Assembly: GCF_031755915.1 (NCBI RefSeq)
Contig: NC_083384.1
Span: forward strand, 8,162,501-8,226,500
DNA length: 64,000 nt
Direction: 5' to 3'
From: Ziziphus jujuba
Taxonomy: Eukaryota; Streptophyta; Magnoliopsida; Rosales; Rhamnaceae
Made by a program: the position numbers and the translations under genes. Shown one piece after another: positions 35,572 through 46,440 of the stretch. The notes under the pieces were generated by a model that was not told the origin of the DNA, did not search any database, and worked only from the letters and a program-made list of their open reading frames with translations. Position 1 is the first letter of the stretch. Each line of letters begins with the position of its first letter.

Positions 35572-38500
35572 TCTAGGTTCTAGTATTCCTAAGGGACTGT
35601 GCATTGTTGTGCATCCCATCCGTGTCTAATCTCTCGTTTTTCCCGTCTTAAAGCATTCTTTCCCTTTATCTCGAAGTAAATTCGTGGTCCGAGTTGAAAT
35701 AACTCTAATCTTCGAGGGTGTCAATTAGAATCACCTATCCGAACGGGGAATTCCTATGGCGTAGTCGATGGTCGCGGATTGCCTTTTCTTTTTGAAGGTA
35801 AAGTAATGGGGGCAGATCCAATTCTGTGAATCTTTTTGGGATCTGAAGCAACCCTAGATATGGATTGAGTAGTTCTTATGTTTATGGACAGCTAGCATAA
35901 AGGAGTAAAGTTAAAGTGTTTCAGCTTACCTGAAGTGGTGCTTCGTGGAGGAGTTAGGAAGTCTTTACGGAGGTTAATTTCTGCAGTCATTGTAAGGAGC
36001 TATCGGAGGATGGTTGTTAAGGGTCTATGGCCCAAGTGGTTGATGCCAAAGAAGATGGGGAGCGTTGGAATCGCTAATAGTGGGAAGCAATTTGAAAGTA
36101 TTTTCCCGACAAGTTATTTGGATTACGACCGTAAAAAGGATATCGAATCATTATTGATTTGGCTTTGGACACCGATCTATTTCAGTACCGCCATGCCGTG
36201 TGACTCCAGTAAAGTTAAAGGACTGAAAGGTTCAGCTGCAAGATTTGGTGGATAAAGGTTTCACTAGGTCAAGTTATCATCGTGAATGGCATTTGTTCCA
36301 TTCATGGAGAAGAAGGATGGTTGCCTAAGGGTGTGTATCGGCTATCAACAATTTAGCAAGGTCACCACCCATAATCGATACTATTGTCAAGTATGGATGT
36401 GTGTCGATCAATTTCAAGGTGTCAAAATATTTTTCCGATCGATTATTAAAAATTAAATACTTTTCAAAGTGGTATTTGAAATTAAGGGTGTTTTATTCAA
36501 GTATTTTTGTTTATGTTCGTACATGTATTTGTATGTTATATTGTTTGATATTATACTGCACCATATGGAGGCGACGATCCATGTAGAGCTAGCCCCATAA
36601 TCATGTTGCCTACAAGTCCAGGGGATTGGACGGCCAATATAGGCAACCACCCTGGGTTGTATTGGTAGCAAAGTGTCGGCGACAGTTGGAATCATGGATC
36701 ACGTAGTATGTAGAAGGTATCGTACGTACCTCCATTATGAGTGTGCATATTTCATTTTATGCTATGGATTTTTAGATATGATTTTATGCATTTATTCATG
36801 TTTTTATTATTGTTCCAATGTGGAGTTTTAACAATTGCCTATGCAAGTTAGGTATATTTGAAAAATATATTTTATTATTTGTTTTATGTTATGGTTTTTT
36901 TTTCCAAGAGCGACTTAAGGGTTAAGTATCGCCAGTTGAGAATCCAAAGTAGGGTATCGTTGAGTTCAAAAAGGAGATCCTAAAGGAAGCACGTGATTCA
37001 ATGTATGTGATACACCCCAAGGGTACAAAGATGTATGGAATGCTCACTAGACGATATTATGGTTTGGCACGATAAAGGAAGTTGAAGGATTCGAATAAAG
37101 GTACTTAAGTCACCGACAACTAAAAGTAGGGAGATGTAACATGGATTTCGTGCTTAAACTATCGTTCACAACGAGGAGGTACGGCAATATTTAGAGAATC
37201 AAACAAGATCCGGATAGCGACTAAAATTCTACTTGGTGGTTGATGAGGTTAATGAGATGAGGATGATTCCTTAGGCATAGTTAGATGTTTAAGCATGGTT
37301 ATTTTCATTCTAGAAGCTAAGATCTTGATATCTTATTTCCTTGGAGATTTAAGGTTCGTATTGGTGGTGCTTTATCGATTCAAGGTGGTTGATATTGTTG
37401 GTGATAATTTACAATGATAAGGAGTATGATTTTTGGGACGTAGTTAGAATTTAAGAAGTGTGGAATACTTTTATGGGTCAAGGATCTAGTGATTTGTTCA
37501 TAGTATTGGTGGTGATGCTAGAATTAAGATTTAAATTCCTTATTGCTTGAGGTGTGGATTCATGGAATTTATTTGAAATTGGGGGAACTTAGGGTTTTCA
37601 AGAATGGTATTTGGATGTTGAGAAATTTTATTCATGACCTTGATGAATTTAGTTAAAAGAAAGATTGATGTTTGTCGAGGTTAAGACTATTGGTTAATCA
37701 ATGAGGAGCAAGGGTTTTATAATTGTAAGTACTAGGAGGGTAATCAAAGACAAGTGAATTAATCTCAACCTTAACTTGGTGATACCAGTATTTGAGGAAA
37801 TTAGACTTAAGTCCTAATCTTACCTTTGAATTGCTGATCGAGTTACGAAAGTTGGTTGTTGGTTTAAGGATGCATGCTTCAGAAGCACTTTATGGTTAGC
37901 GTTCAACAATGACCAAGACTTGTAGATTGTGTTCTCGTGGCCTAGTTTGGATATCCTTAATTAGTGGGCATGAGGAGGAAAGTTGTACAAGAGGAAAGTT
38001 AAAGTCACTATTAGGCATGATGGTGGTGCAGTGAGAGTGGATGAGGTCTCTATTATACTTGCTAAGTTAAGCTGCTCAGGTTCGGAAGAAGAGCTATACA
38101 GTTGTGTGTATGCAGATACACTTGGAGCGGGACTTAACTACTGCATCGCCTTCCACCACCGGCCAATGGACAAGAAAAGTGTAGAGTTCACACTTGGAAG
38201 TTATGTTGAGACTGTGCATCATGCAATGTCGAAAGAAGCTGGATTGAGCAATTGGCATCGATAGGATTCGTTACGATATTAGCCACCAAGCGAGCATCGA
38301 GATGTTTTCGTAAGAGATCCTATATGGAAGGCAGTGCCGAACTCCACAGTGTTAAAGTGAAGTAGGTAAGGAGGAGCACCATACGACTACCGACCTGAAT
38401 TGGATGCAAGCACCTACGAATGACTATGAATAAGGCGGAAGTCATCCGAGAGAGTTTGAAGACCGCTCAGGAATCGACACATGAGTTCAGTCGATGTGCA

Positions 38501-38939
38501 TGGAAATATGTTAAGCTCAAAGTCCGAGATTAAGTTTTGAAATTATCTCCATAGAAGAGGGTCGTATGCTTTGGTTGATAGAGAAGGCCAAGTTCTTGTT
38601 GCATTGGTTCTACAGGGTTATTGGAAGAATTGGTTTTGTGGCATGCAAGTTAGCATTTTCGGGGAAGCAGACATGGGTATGCAGCGTAACTCACGTGTTG
38701 TTGCTACGAAAGGACGTCAGAGACCTGTCATGTAAGGAGCGACCAGTGCAGATTTTTTTAAGTCATGAATAATGCATATGGTCAATAAGACTATTTTCTC
38801 AGATCAAAAGTCTTGTGGTAAATTAATCTAGTCAAGAAAGCGACGTGGAAGCTCGAGACACAAATTTGCAATCAATATTCTTATACGTTTCAGCGATGTA
38901 AGAAATCTTGAGGACAAAATTTTTGTAAGGGGGGAAGGT
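35572..38939 (+). other. Decayed internal region of the gypsy element
   Basis: RT remnants lie at 36150-36340 and integrase remnants at 38430-38780. Between them (36400-38400) I see only scattered short frames. A stretch at 36440-36720 with 'ccaggggattggacggccaa' interrupts the RT reading and may be a further small insertion or unrelated decay. Confidence 0.6.
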
Positions 38940-41410
38940 TGTAACACCCCGTCCCGAACCATGTCGAAATTTTCGCACGTTGACCGATGTTGACTGTTGA
39001 CCGTTGACCGAAGGGGTCAAAAGTTGACTTTTTGACCCGATTGGAATTCTAGGTTGACTGAGGTACCGTTACGAAGTACACGTTGGCACGTGTTCGTAGA
39101 CTAGTAGCACATTGAAAACGGAGCTACGGTTTGAAAGTTATGAGCAAAGCAAGTTGAGGTCCAAATTGTCCAAGGGGTGCCAGAGTTGACTTTTTATTCA
39201 TGAAAAGTTGAGCGTTGACTCATGCATGGTTGTAAAGTGCTCGTTGATACGAATCCGTAGACTAGCGGCACGTCCGATTTGGACATGTGGTTTGGAAGTT
39301 ATGGACCTGTAGAGTTTTTCAAACACCGTATTATTTTAATATTATTTTTGAACGTGTAACGATGTGCCACGTGTGACTTAATGAATGTGACCATGTGTCA
39401 CCATGGTGAGATGCCACATGTCAACCATGTATAATATCATGTTATTTTATTATTATGATTTAATTATTTAATTATTTTTTATTTTATTTTATTTTCCTTT
39501 TTCTTTTTCTTTTTCTTTTTCTTTTTCCCCACGTGGGAAAACACCTTTCTCTTTTCTTTTCCCTTCCTTCCCTTCTTCTTCCCCGAGCCCGACAAAGACA
39601 AAAAGAAACACACAGACTTCTCTCTCTCTCTCTCTCTCTTTTGACTCTCTCCCTCGCTCTCTTTGACCGGCCTTTTGGCCGGATTTCAGTCGTCGGAAAG
39701 CCACACGCGCCGGCCACCGGTGAAGCCCAGATCGCTGCGACCTTAGCCTCCAATTTTCCCGGCCAGTCGCCACCGGACGCGCCCAGATCTGGCCTATGAA
39801 GTCGGCGGCGGCCGGTTAAGTTTTTCCGGCGATTCTCATCGTTTCCGACCAACCCAGCCCGACCCATACCTCTATTCCACCATTTTCGACCCCTCTGAGT
39901 CTATTTTCGGGGTTATATTGCCCAAAATCCCCACCGTTTGAGAGATCCCTCAAGTTTAAATCCGGCCGAAGCTTTCCGGCCAAATTCCGGCCACCTCCGG
40001 CGGAATTGGGGTCGATGGAGACCAGATTTGTAATCCTTGTCGCTCAAGCTTTGATTCGGTATATTATTCGACTATTTTGGATAATGTTTGTGTTTGACCC
40101 CCCGGGTACCGGATATTATTTACCCGAATAAAATATTAATTTATTTGACTGTGTGTGGATTATGTTCTAGGAGCACCGGTGAGTCGTGGAATTGATTCCA
40201 TGGTGGATTATGGTTTAATTGCGTGCTCCAGGTGAGTGACCCACCAACCTTCAAAAATATTTTGGGCAATTAATTATGTTTAATTGGTATTTGAATCATG
40301 CTCATGTGGTACGATGTAATTATTATTTTATTGTGGTTTAATTTATTATTTATGCATGAGCAAAGTGTATTTCGGTAATAATCGTACATGGTTTTAAGTA
40401 TTATTTTTCGGGCATAATTGGGTTAAATATTTTATGAAAATATTTGTTTAAATTGTATAAAATATGCCCGCGGTATTTTAATTGTTGCACCTCGTGTTAC
40501 GAGAAAATTATGGTTTATTTGTTATCGATCTTTCCGTACCGTTTGTTAAATAAAAATATGTGGGATGGTATAAGTGTGAAAATTTGGTATATTTTCCACG
40601 GTAATTTTGGAAAACGATACGGTTGATTTAATAATTATTTTAGACGCATTCACACAGTATTGGTGTTCTGGTATATGTATATGTGGTTCAGCGCGCAAGT
40701 ATTATTATTTCACCCGTGAGCTGCCATTGGACCGTGGGCAGGCAAGTTTGTTATTGGCCACAGCCGCCCCCCTCCTTGGTCGGGATGATGGTTTCTGCAG
40801 CGGTACTGTCGGGACGCCGAAGTGCCGTTTGCAAGTTTCTCTCTTTAATCTCCCCGCCAGTCGGTGCTCAGGACGCTGGGTATCGGAGGGCATCACTGGT
40901 ATATGGTGTGGTGCGTCAAGTACAAATTTTCGGATAGAAATTTCAAACCCCAAAGAGTACAAAATTATTTATTATAATTTATTGCAGTTTATTTATATTT
41001 GCAGTATTTATTTATTTATTTGTTGTTTATTAAATTATTTGGTCCCTTGGTTTTCAGGAAGTACGAATATCGGGTTTTGTGAAAATGTTTTAAAAGGGGA
41101 ACATTTCCAACGGAGTGAATAGTGAGGGTTTTGAGAGAAAGTATTACCTTCAAATGTTTATTTAGTTATTATCTATGCACTGATTTACTGTTATTTTGAA
41201 ATGCTGTAAAGTTGTGGAATCAAATTGTAGTACTGTGGGAGGAATAAGGGGACAATTATAGAAGTGCGTTTTCAGTGCAGGAAATTTTTTTGGTAAGTCC
41301 TACCCTTAGGGGAGGTGCTGCCGGATTTTCCGTTGGAAGGTTCGGTGGTATTTTCCTGGGATCAGGGCTTGTCTAGGGTTCCGGGGAGGAATTCTGGGTG
41401 GGTCCTGACA
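38940..41410 (+). repeat. 3' LTR (2471 bp) of the gypsy element, with internal deletion
   Basis: It is closely similar to 32747-35557 but lacks about 310 bp corresponding to 35003-35310. The join is at about 41163, where 'caaatgtttattta' runs straight into 'gttattatctatgcactg'. The microsatellite is shorter, (CT)n at 39619-39639. Confidence 0.9.
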
Positions 41411-41787
41411 TCAAGAAACCTTTATTGGAAGAAACGGAATACCGCATTCTCAATCATCAACAAGCTTGTCAAACACTTTATGACGTGATGGAAGAAAGAA
41501 GAAGGTTTAATGAACCTCATGTGTTATCCAAAGCATATAAAATTGTACAAGATTTTTCCACGGAAAAAGATTGGAAAAAAATGATTAGCCTATGGGTGGT
41601 AATATTGTGCATTGGAGCCTTTAATTGCAGACCAATATTACATGCACAGCAGCCAAGTAGTGGGGGTGAACTTTTGACTTTCACTTGGTTGCTCGCCAAA
41701 CACTTCTCTTTGGACTCTACGACTACATATCTCAGATTTAAAGACATCACCTCTCATTTTTTAAACCTGTTTATGCGGACAAATTAA
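41411..41787 (+). pseudogene. DUF4220/DUF594 copy 1, 3' part (DUF594)
   Basis: After the second TCAAG copy the frame of copy 1 resumes exactly (AEVK, then KPLLEETEYRILNHQ). It includes the DUF594 hallmark: CRPILHAQQPSSGGELLTFTW at 41625-41690. The tail ends at 41787. Without the element and the TGA at 32708 the gene would match its sisters in length. Confidence 0.85.
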
Positions 41788-42079
41788 TTAATAAAATGCT
41801 TAAATATTTCCAAAATCCTTTCTGTTCTAACATTATTTTTTATTTTTTTAAATGATGTTGATGGTTGTATTTGTGTTGCTTATTAGTGGAAGTTTTCGCA
41901 GTGTGTTTCCAAAAAAACAAAAAATAAAATAAAATAAAAATAAAAATAAAAAATTCTATGGATACTATGTAATGCTTTTCTCTTCCAGCGCTTCCCAACA
42001 ATGTATTACTTTTTGAATGTATAACCAGCTTTATTTTATTATTGTGTAACGTGGCGGATGATTATGGTTTATGATTGAA
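41788..42079. other. 3' flank of DUF4220/DUF594 copy 1
   Basis: AT-rich, with an (AAAAT)n-like tract near 41920-41955. No gene seen. Confidence 0.4.
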
Positions 42080-42148
42080 ATCCAAACTCTTTTTTGGGAT
42101 CAAAGAGTTCAAATTCCCAAGCATAGCTTTTACCAAAGCTTCACCCAT
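42080..42148 (-). pseudogene. NLR 5'-end fragment (minus strand)
   Basis: From the ATG at 42146-42148 the minus strand reads MGEAFVKAMLGNLNSLIPKK and then leaves the NLR sequence. It matches the first ~20 codons of the NLR starting at 22267. Its upstream region (42149-42355) also matches 22268-22460. Only the start of the gene survives. Confidence 0.75.
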
Positions 42149-42816
42149 TCTCGGTTTGCAAAGTAAAAATCCAAAAAAGAAAAAGCTTGTAGAGTATTGA
42201 AACTGAAAGCTTACAAATTTGCATAAGTAAATGATTCAAAGATGTGGTTTCTAGTTGAAGAGGATTTACAAAGTCAGCAAGTCAATGCAATATTGAAAGC
42301 CCATGGAATTTTCAAGAAAGAAACTCATAATATCCACTGTTTTCCTGTTCCCGACTTTTTTTTTTTTTTGGGAAATAGTAAATTAACGGAACTAAAATAT
42401 AGTAACTCTTTAGTTATTCGAAATCTCGAATTATAAATCTTTGAATAAGAAGTCTTGACTCTTGACAGGAACTGATGGAACTTTCCTTCAACAAACAGTG
42501 ATATATACATCCAAGTTGTGAAATTTTCCTGCATTGGTTTAATTTGAATTAGATATCCATTCATTCTTAATTAGTATGGGTTACGATGTGAGGGCATTAT
42601 GTATAGAAAATATAGCAATCCATTTAACAAATTATATGTTCCCAGCTAACACACCTACAGAAAATAAATACTATATTTTCCTTTTTCACAATTTTGCTTG
42701 ACGATATCCATTTGGAAAGGATGATCCAAAAGTGGTAAACTTTGTAATTATGGTTGTTACATTGTAAGCTAAAATTCCAAACTTTCTTTTTGGATTTTCC
42801 CTTTTGTAGTTGGGAA
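42149..42816. repeat. Second copy of the head-to-head NLR promoter region
   Basis: The left part (42149-42355) matches 22268-22460. The right part (about 42640-42816) matches 22880-23086, including 'ttgacg(t/a)tatcca' and the 'cttttgtag' near the start codon. About 150 bp less separates the two start codons than in the first copy. This shows duplication of the whole divergent unit. Confidence 0.65.
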
Positions 42817-43165
42817 ATGGCTGAAGCTTTTGTTAAAGCTATACTTGATCGAGAGTTTGAACTGTTTGATCCAAAAAGAGTTCGGGTTGCTTTTGGAAAT
42901 GGGTAAGAAGAAAAACGACCTTAACGTTGTAAAAATTGGGAAAGAGATAATCAGGAAGTCTGGGGAGTGCCACTAGCTGCAAAAGATTTAGGAAGCTTAT
43001 TGCGCTTCAAGGAGTGTGAAAAATGAGTGGTTTTTGGTCATGAAAAAGTGAACTATATATGGAAATTACCACAAGATGAAAATTCCATCATGCCTACTTT
43101 TAAGACACAGCTATTTTCATTACCAGTAGAACTAAGGCGGTGCTTCGCCCTATTGCACTGTATTT
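42817..43165 (+). pseudogene. NLR relic with internal deletion (plus strand)
   Basis: It starts MAEAFVKAILDREFELF at 42817, then jumps after about 30 codons to the distal NB-ARC. That part has KIGKE, a GLPL-like piece (SGVPLAA in shifted frames), LPQDENSIMP near 43065-43095 and LPVELRRCFAL near 43120-43150. The P-loop and kinase-2 regions are deleted. Stops and shifts abound. It is the partner of the minus-strand fragment at 42080-42148. Confidence 0.75.
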
Positions 43166-43279
43166 ACCATTATTCCACACCAGTTAACCAATATGCAGGA
43201 GGTCTAGAAAAAGACTTGAAATTGTTGATCAAGTTGACAGGTAAATCAAAGGGTCTTTTGTAGTTTTCCATAACATATA

Positions 43280-43526
43280 AAAATACAATTCTAATTTGGT
43301 AAAACAGGGTTACACTGATGATAGATTGAATTTCTACATGTTGAGTTAATGAAGATAGTGCCATCCTCTCCATTTTCTAACATGCAGAAAACTCCTCTGC
43401 AACTACTGAAGAAATATTGTAAGAATCAACCACAAAATAATTGTTCTGTTTCTTTCCTATGCATTTACTTTTGTGATGCTCTTAGCACTTTGGTATATAA
43501 AATGTGTGCATATTATTGATAACAAT

Positions 43527-43558
<32 letters not shown>

Positions 43559-43870
43559 AGGTTTTCTAAGTTCCTAACTGAATTCAGGAAACCACATTTA
43601 ACATACTCAAGAATATGACAGGCACAAACACAGAATTTTAGCAATGTTCGGCTAGTAGAGAAGGCCTACGTCATTGTTAGGTCCACTTAGGATGCTCCTG
43701 CACTATAATACTAATTGTTCAGAGTGAAATTTTCTCTGTTTGCAAGGCACTAAAGCCAAGAGTCATCCACGATCATTCCCAAATCCCTTTACAACCTCTT
43801 CCCTAAATGACTGGTCAAGGAAGAGATGAAAAATTGTACAAACAGAGAAAAGATTTGACTCTGTACATTC
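43280..43870. repeat. Intergenic repeat module, copy 1 of 3
   Basis: The module has 'aaacagggtt', 'agattgaatttctag/aca', then 'gctcctgcactataa', 'ttttctctgttt', and 'caatccttcccaaatcc(a/c)' followed by 'ggaagagatg'. The same order recurs at 49640-50070 and, split by a solo LTR, at 59240-59940. A (TA)n run lies at 43529-43551. It appears to have been duplicated along with the DUF4220/DUF594 genes. Confidence 0.6.
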
Positions 43871-44304
43871 ACTAGTAAAATAATAATAATAATAATAATG
43901 ACTTGATTACCAATCTCATTAACAGTAGTAAACTGTTAAAAAAGAAGAAAAAAAAGTTAGTATCAAAAAAGGAAAATCAGTATATAATTAAAACAAGATC
44001 TAATAAAGAACGTGTGCTTTTTTCCAGAATCAAATTTAACCACAGATTCTTATGTTGCTTATAAAAGTACAAAATATAGCTATAAGTTTGCAACAAGTTA
44101 AGTATATTAAGAGTGTTCCCATCCAAAAATGGCAAAGTATATTAATATGACATCACTCAGTAAGAAGAATATTCTTTGCTTTCCTGTCAAAACATTTATC
44201 ATTATTTAACTCATCTCCTACCACTTCCTCTGCATCACTTGGTTTCTTCAATTCAACCTTTTTTGTTTAGTACTTATCTTGTCCTTATATATATATATAT
44301 ATAT
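43871..44304 (+). promoter_or_regulatory. Promoter region of DUF4220/DUF594 copy 2
   Basis: One copy of the shared module lies at about 44020-44180: 'ccagaatcaaatttaacca', 'agtttgcaacaagttaag', 'ggcaaagtatattaatatgacatcactc', 'aagaatattctttgc'. A C/T-rich leader follows, then (TA)n at 44286-44304 directly before the ATG. An (AAT)n microsatellite is at 43877-43899. Confidence 0.55.
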
Positions 44305-46266
44305 ATGGAGCTATCCATTCTCAACAGGCTCAAGAAGCTCTGGGATGTATGGGATATCCCAACCTGCATTCTCTTAAGCCTCTTGTTGCAGGTTTTCTTA
44401 GTACTCTTTGCATCCTGGAGGAAACGGAGTAGTAATTCATTTCTTCTCTTTCTCATCTGGTCGGCTTACTTGTCCGCTGACTGGATCGCTGCAGTTACTG
44501 TCGGACTGATCACTAAAGTCCTGACCAACCCTTTTCACCCTCATGTAAATGAAGTCCTTTATGCCTTCTGGGCTTCCTTTCTTTTGTTGCATCTTGGTGG
44601 CCCTGATACCATTACTTCTTTTGCTACCGAGGACAATGAATTTTGGCTCAGGCACTTGTTTAGCCTGATTTTACAGGTTATTGGTGCTGGTTGCTGCTTC
44701 TTATTAACACTTCCCAACAACAATCTATGGATTCCAACAATTCTAGTCTTCGTTGTTGGAGCCGTTAAATATGCAGAAAGGACAATGGCTCTATATCTTG
44801 CCAGCTTCGATCATTTTGGAGCTCCTGTTCGTGATTTTGGAGAACCAGATGGTGAGGGTACCGAGTTTGTTTTCAGTCCAACTTCAGAATCAAATCACAT
44901 GGAGTTGCTGATGGTTTCTTATTCCCTTTTCAACCGCTTCAAGGGGATTGTTGTTGGCTTCCTTCCAAGCCCAAAGGTGATAAAATCAAGCAAAAAATTG
45001 TTTCTCCAGATAACAACTCCAAATGTGGGTTTTAAATTGATCGAATATGAGCTCAGCTTCATGTTCGAGGTTCTTCACACTAAAGTTTCTGTGGTACGTA
45101 ACAGAATTGGGCTTATACTACGTTTGAGTAGCCTTTTTTTCGTTGTTGGAGCATTTTTAGCGTTCCATTTTGTAGCTGACAAGGATGACTTTGGTGGATT
45201 TGAAATGTCACTAACTTATGCCTTGCTCATTGGGGCCATAGGAGTTGATGCCATATCTGGAATTAAACTCTTGTTTTCTGATTTGATCCTGGTTTCCAAT
45301 AATGGATTAATCAAGAGGTGGAGAAAGTACATTCCAGACTATGTTTTGAAAAGAAGAAGATGGTGTGAGTCAGTTTGCCAGTATAATATGATAGATTATT
45401 GCCTAGGTGAGCGTTGGTTATGGAACTACAGCTTACCTTACTGTGTTAGGTTCATGGTGGAAAAGATCAAAATCATATTGTTTTCAACCTCAGAGGATGA
45501 GATTGAAGATCTCAAGTGCTTCATCTTTGGAAAGCTCCATAGGAAGAAGTTCACGACGAGATTCCATTTCCACATTTCTCCTGATGACCCAATAAGGTTT
45601 GTTGATTTGAGTAGTGAGCTTAGATATACAGAACAGGTTCTTCAGCTGCACTTGATTACCGAAATTCGTTACCACCAGACACAGATCGAATCGAGAAACT
45701 ATGCAGAAGCAGGAAAAAGAAGCAGAAGAATTAGCAAGCTGATTTCGGATTATATGTTTTATCTACTAGTCATGAAGCCTGAATTACTTGGTCCATCAGT
45801 TGTGGGGATAAATTGGCAAATGACACTGGAGGATACATTCACGGAGGCCAAGAGATACCTGAAGAAATACCAAATTTCAGATCATGTAAAAGCCTGCAAT
45901 CAGCTTAGTGACTATAATGATGATCATGTGGATGAAACAGATAGGAGGAGGAGCGAATCTTTGCTGTCCAAGGCATGTTTACGTGCAAAAGATTTGAAAC
46001 TGGAAAGGCATTGGAAGGATTTGAGTACAGAGTGGGTAGAGGCATTGTGCATAGGAGCCATGAGATGCAGACCAATATTACATGCACAGCAGCCAAGTAG
46101 GGGTGGTGAACTTTTCACTTTCTCTTGGTTTCTTCTCAATCATTTAGGAGGAACACAGGGTACTAATGGAGGAGACGAGGAAAGCAACGTGTCTGACTTT
46201 ACAGACATGGAAAATGAGACAGAGACGGGAAACAACATACAACAAAGCAATGCGAGTACATCCTAA
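44305..46266 (+). CDS. DUF4220/DUF594 membrane protein, copy 2
   Basis: Uncharacterised plant membrane protein of 653 residues in one exon. The start at 44305 (MELSILNRLKKLWDVWDIPT) aligns with the sister genes; an in-frame ATG at 44176 lies in the leader and is rejected. The N-terminal half is the DUF4220 region, with hydrophobic segments near 18-38, 45-70, 87-105, 117-136 and 142-167. Its signature is LHLGGPDTITSFATEDNEFW (96-115). Further hydrophobic segments lie near 315-340 and 350-385. The C-terminal third is soluble and ends with the DUF594 hallmark CRPILHAQQPSRGGELFTFSW. Frame is open throughout and conserved with copies 3 and 4, so it is probably functional. No catalytic motif is seen and the role is unknown to me. 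Confidence 0.9.
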   Translation: MELSILNRLKKLWDVWDIPTCILLSLLLQVFLVLFASWRKRSSNSFLLFLIWSAYLSADWIAAVTVGLITKVLTNPFHPHVNEVLYAFWASFLLLHLGGPDTITSFATEDNEFWLRHLFSLILQVIGAGCCFLLTLPNNNLWIPTILVFVVGAVKYAERTMALYLASFDHFGAPVRDFGEPDGEGTEFVFSPTSESNHMELLMVSYSLFNRFKGIVVGFLPSPKVIKSSKKLFLQITTPNVGFKLIEYELSFMFEVLHTKVSVVRNRIGLILRLSSLFFVVGAFLAFHFVADKDDFGGFEMSLTYALLIGAIGVDAISGIKLLFSDLILVSNNGLIKRWRKYIPDYVLKRRRWCESVCQYNMIDYCLGERWLWNYSLPYCVRFMVEKIKIILFSTSEDEIEDLKCFIFGKLHRKKFTTRFHFHISPDDPIRFVDLSSELRYTEQVLQLHLITEIRYHQTQIESRNYAEAGKRSRRISKLISDYMFYLLVMKPELLGPSVVGINWQMTLEDTFTEAKRYLKKYQISDHVKACNQLSDYNDDHVDETDRRRSESLLSKACLRAKDLKLERHWKDLSTEWVEALCIGAMRCRPILHAQQPSRGGELFTFSWFLLNHLGGTQGTNGGDEESNVSDFTDMENETETGNNIQQSNASTS

Positions 46267-46440
46267 TTTGTTATGTATAAGATGGTTAAGATGAGTGGGA
46301 GTTGAAATTTGTATTCATAAGCTCTAAGTATTTCCAAAATCCTTTATGTTACATTATGTTTGGTGTTTACAAATTATGCAACGAAAGAATAAATTTTTTA
46401 AAAAAAAGTTTCAAAACTTGTTAGATGAATATCGTCTATA

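Larger units (their letters stand above)
32747..41410 (+). mobile_element. Ty3/gypsy LTR retrotransposon, degenerate, with TSD TCAAG
   Basis: The element is 8664 bp, with ends TGTAACACC...CCTGACA and exact target duplication TCAAG at 32742-32746 and 41411-41415. LTRs are 32747-35557 and 38940-41410. The primer-binding site TGGTATCAGAGC (initiator tRNA-Met type) is at 35560-35571, two bases inside the 5' LTR. A purine tract (aaggggggaagg) abuts the 3' LTR. The interior has no long ORF but keeps broken reverse transcriptase near 36150-36340 (LVDKGF-like context, then a KKDG-like region). An integrase C-terminal region is near 38430-38780 (VIRESLKTAQES; then a SPMKG/GPF-like stretch in shifted frames). 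RT before IN is the Ty3/gypsy order. Gag is not recognisable. It disrupts DUF4220/DUF594 copy 1 in the same orientation. Confidence 0.92.

Noticed and set aside
34444..41122. ORFs of 100-171 codons at the same place in both gypsy LTRs (34444-34815 and 40607-41122)
   Set aside because: They recur because the LTRs are copies. Several overlapping frames are equally open, the ends differ, and there is no known domain.
32747..41410. Two independent solo gypsy LTRs instead of one element
   Set aside because: A primer-binding site and a purine tract lie at the inner LTR edges, and TCAAG flanks the pair as a whole and neither LTR alone.
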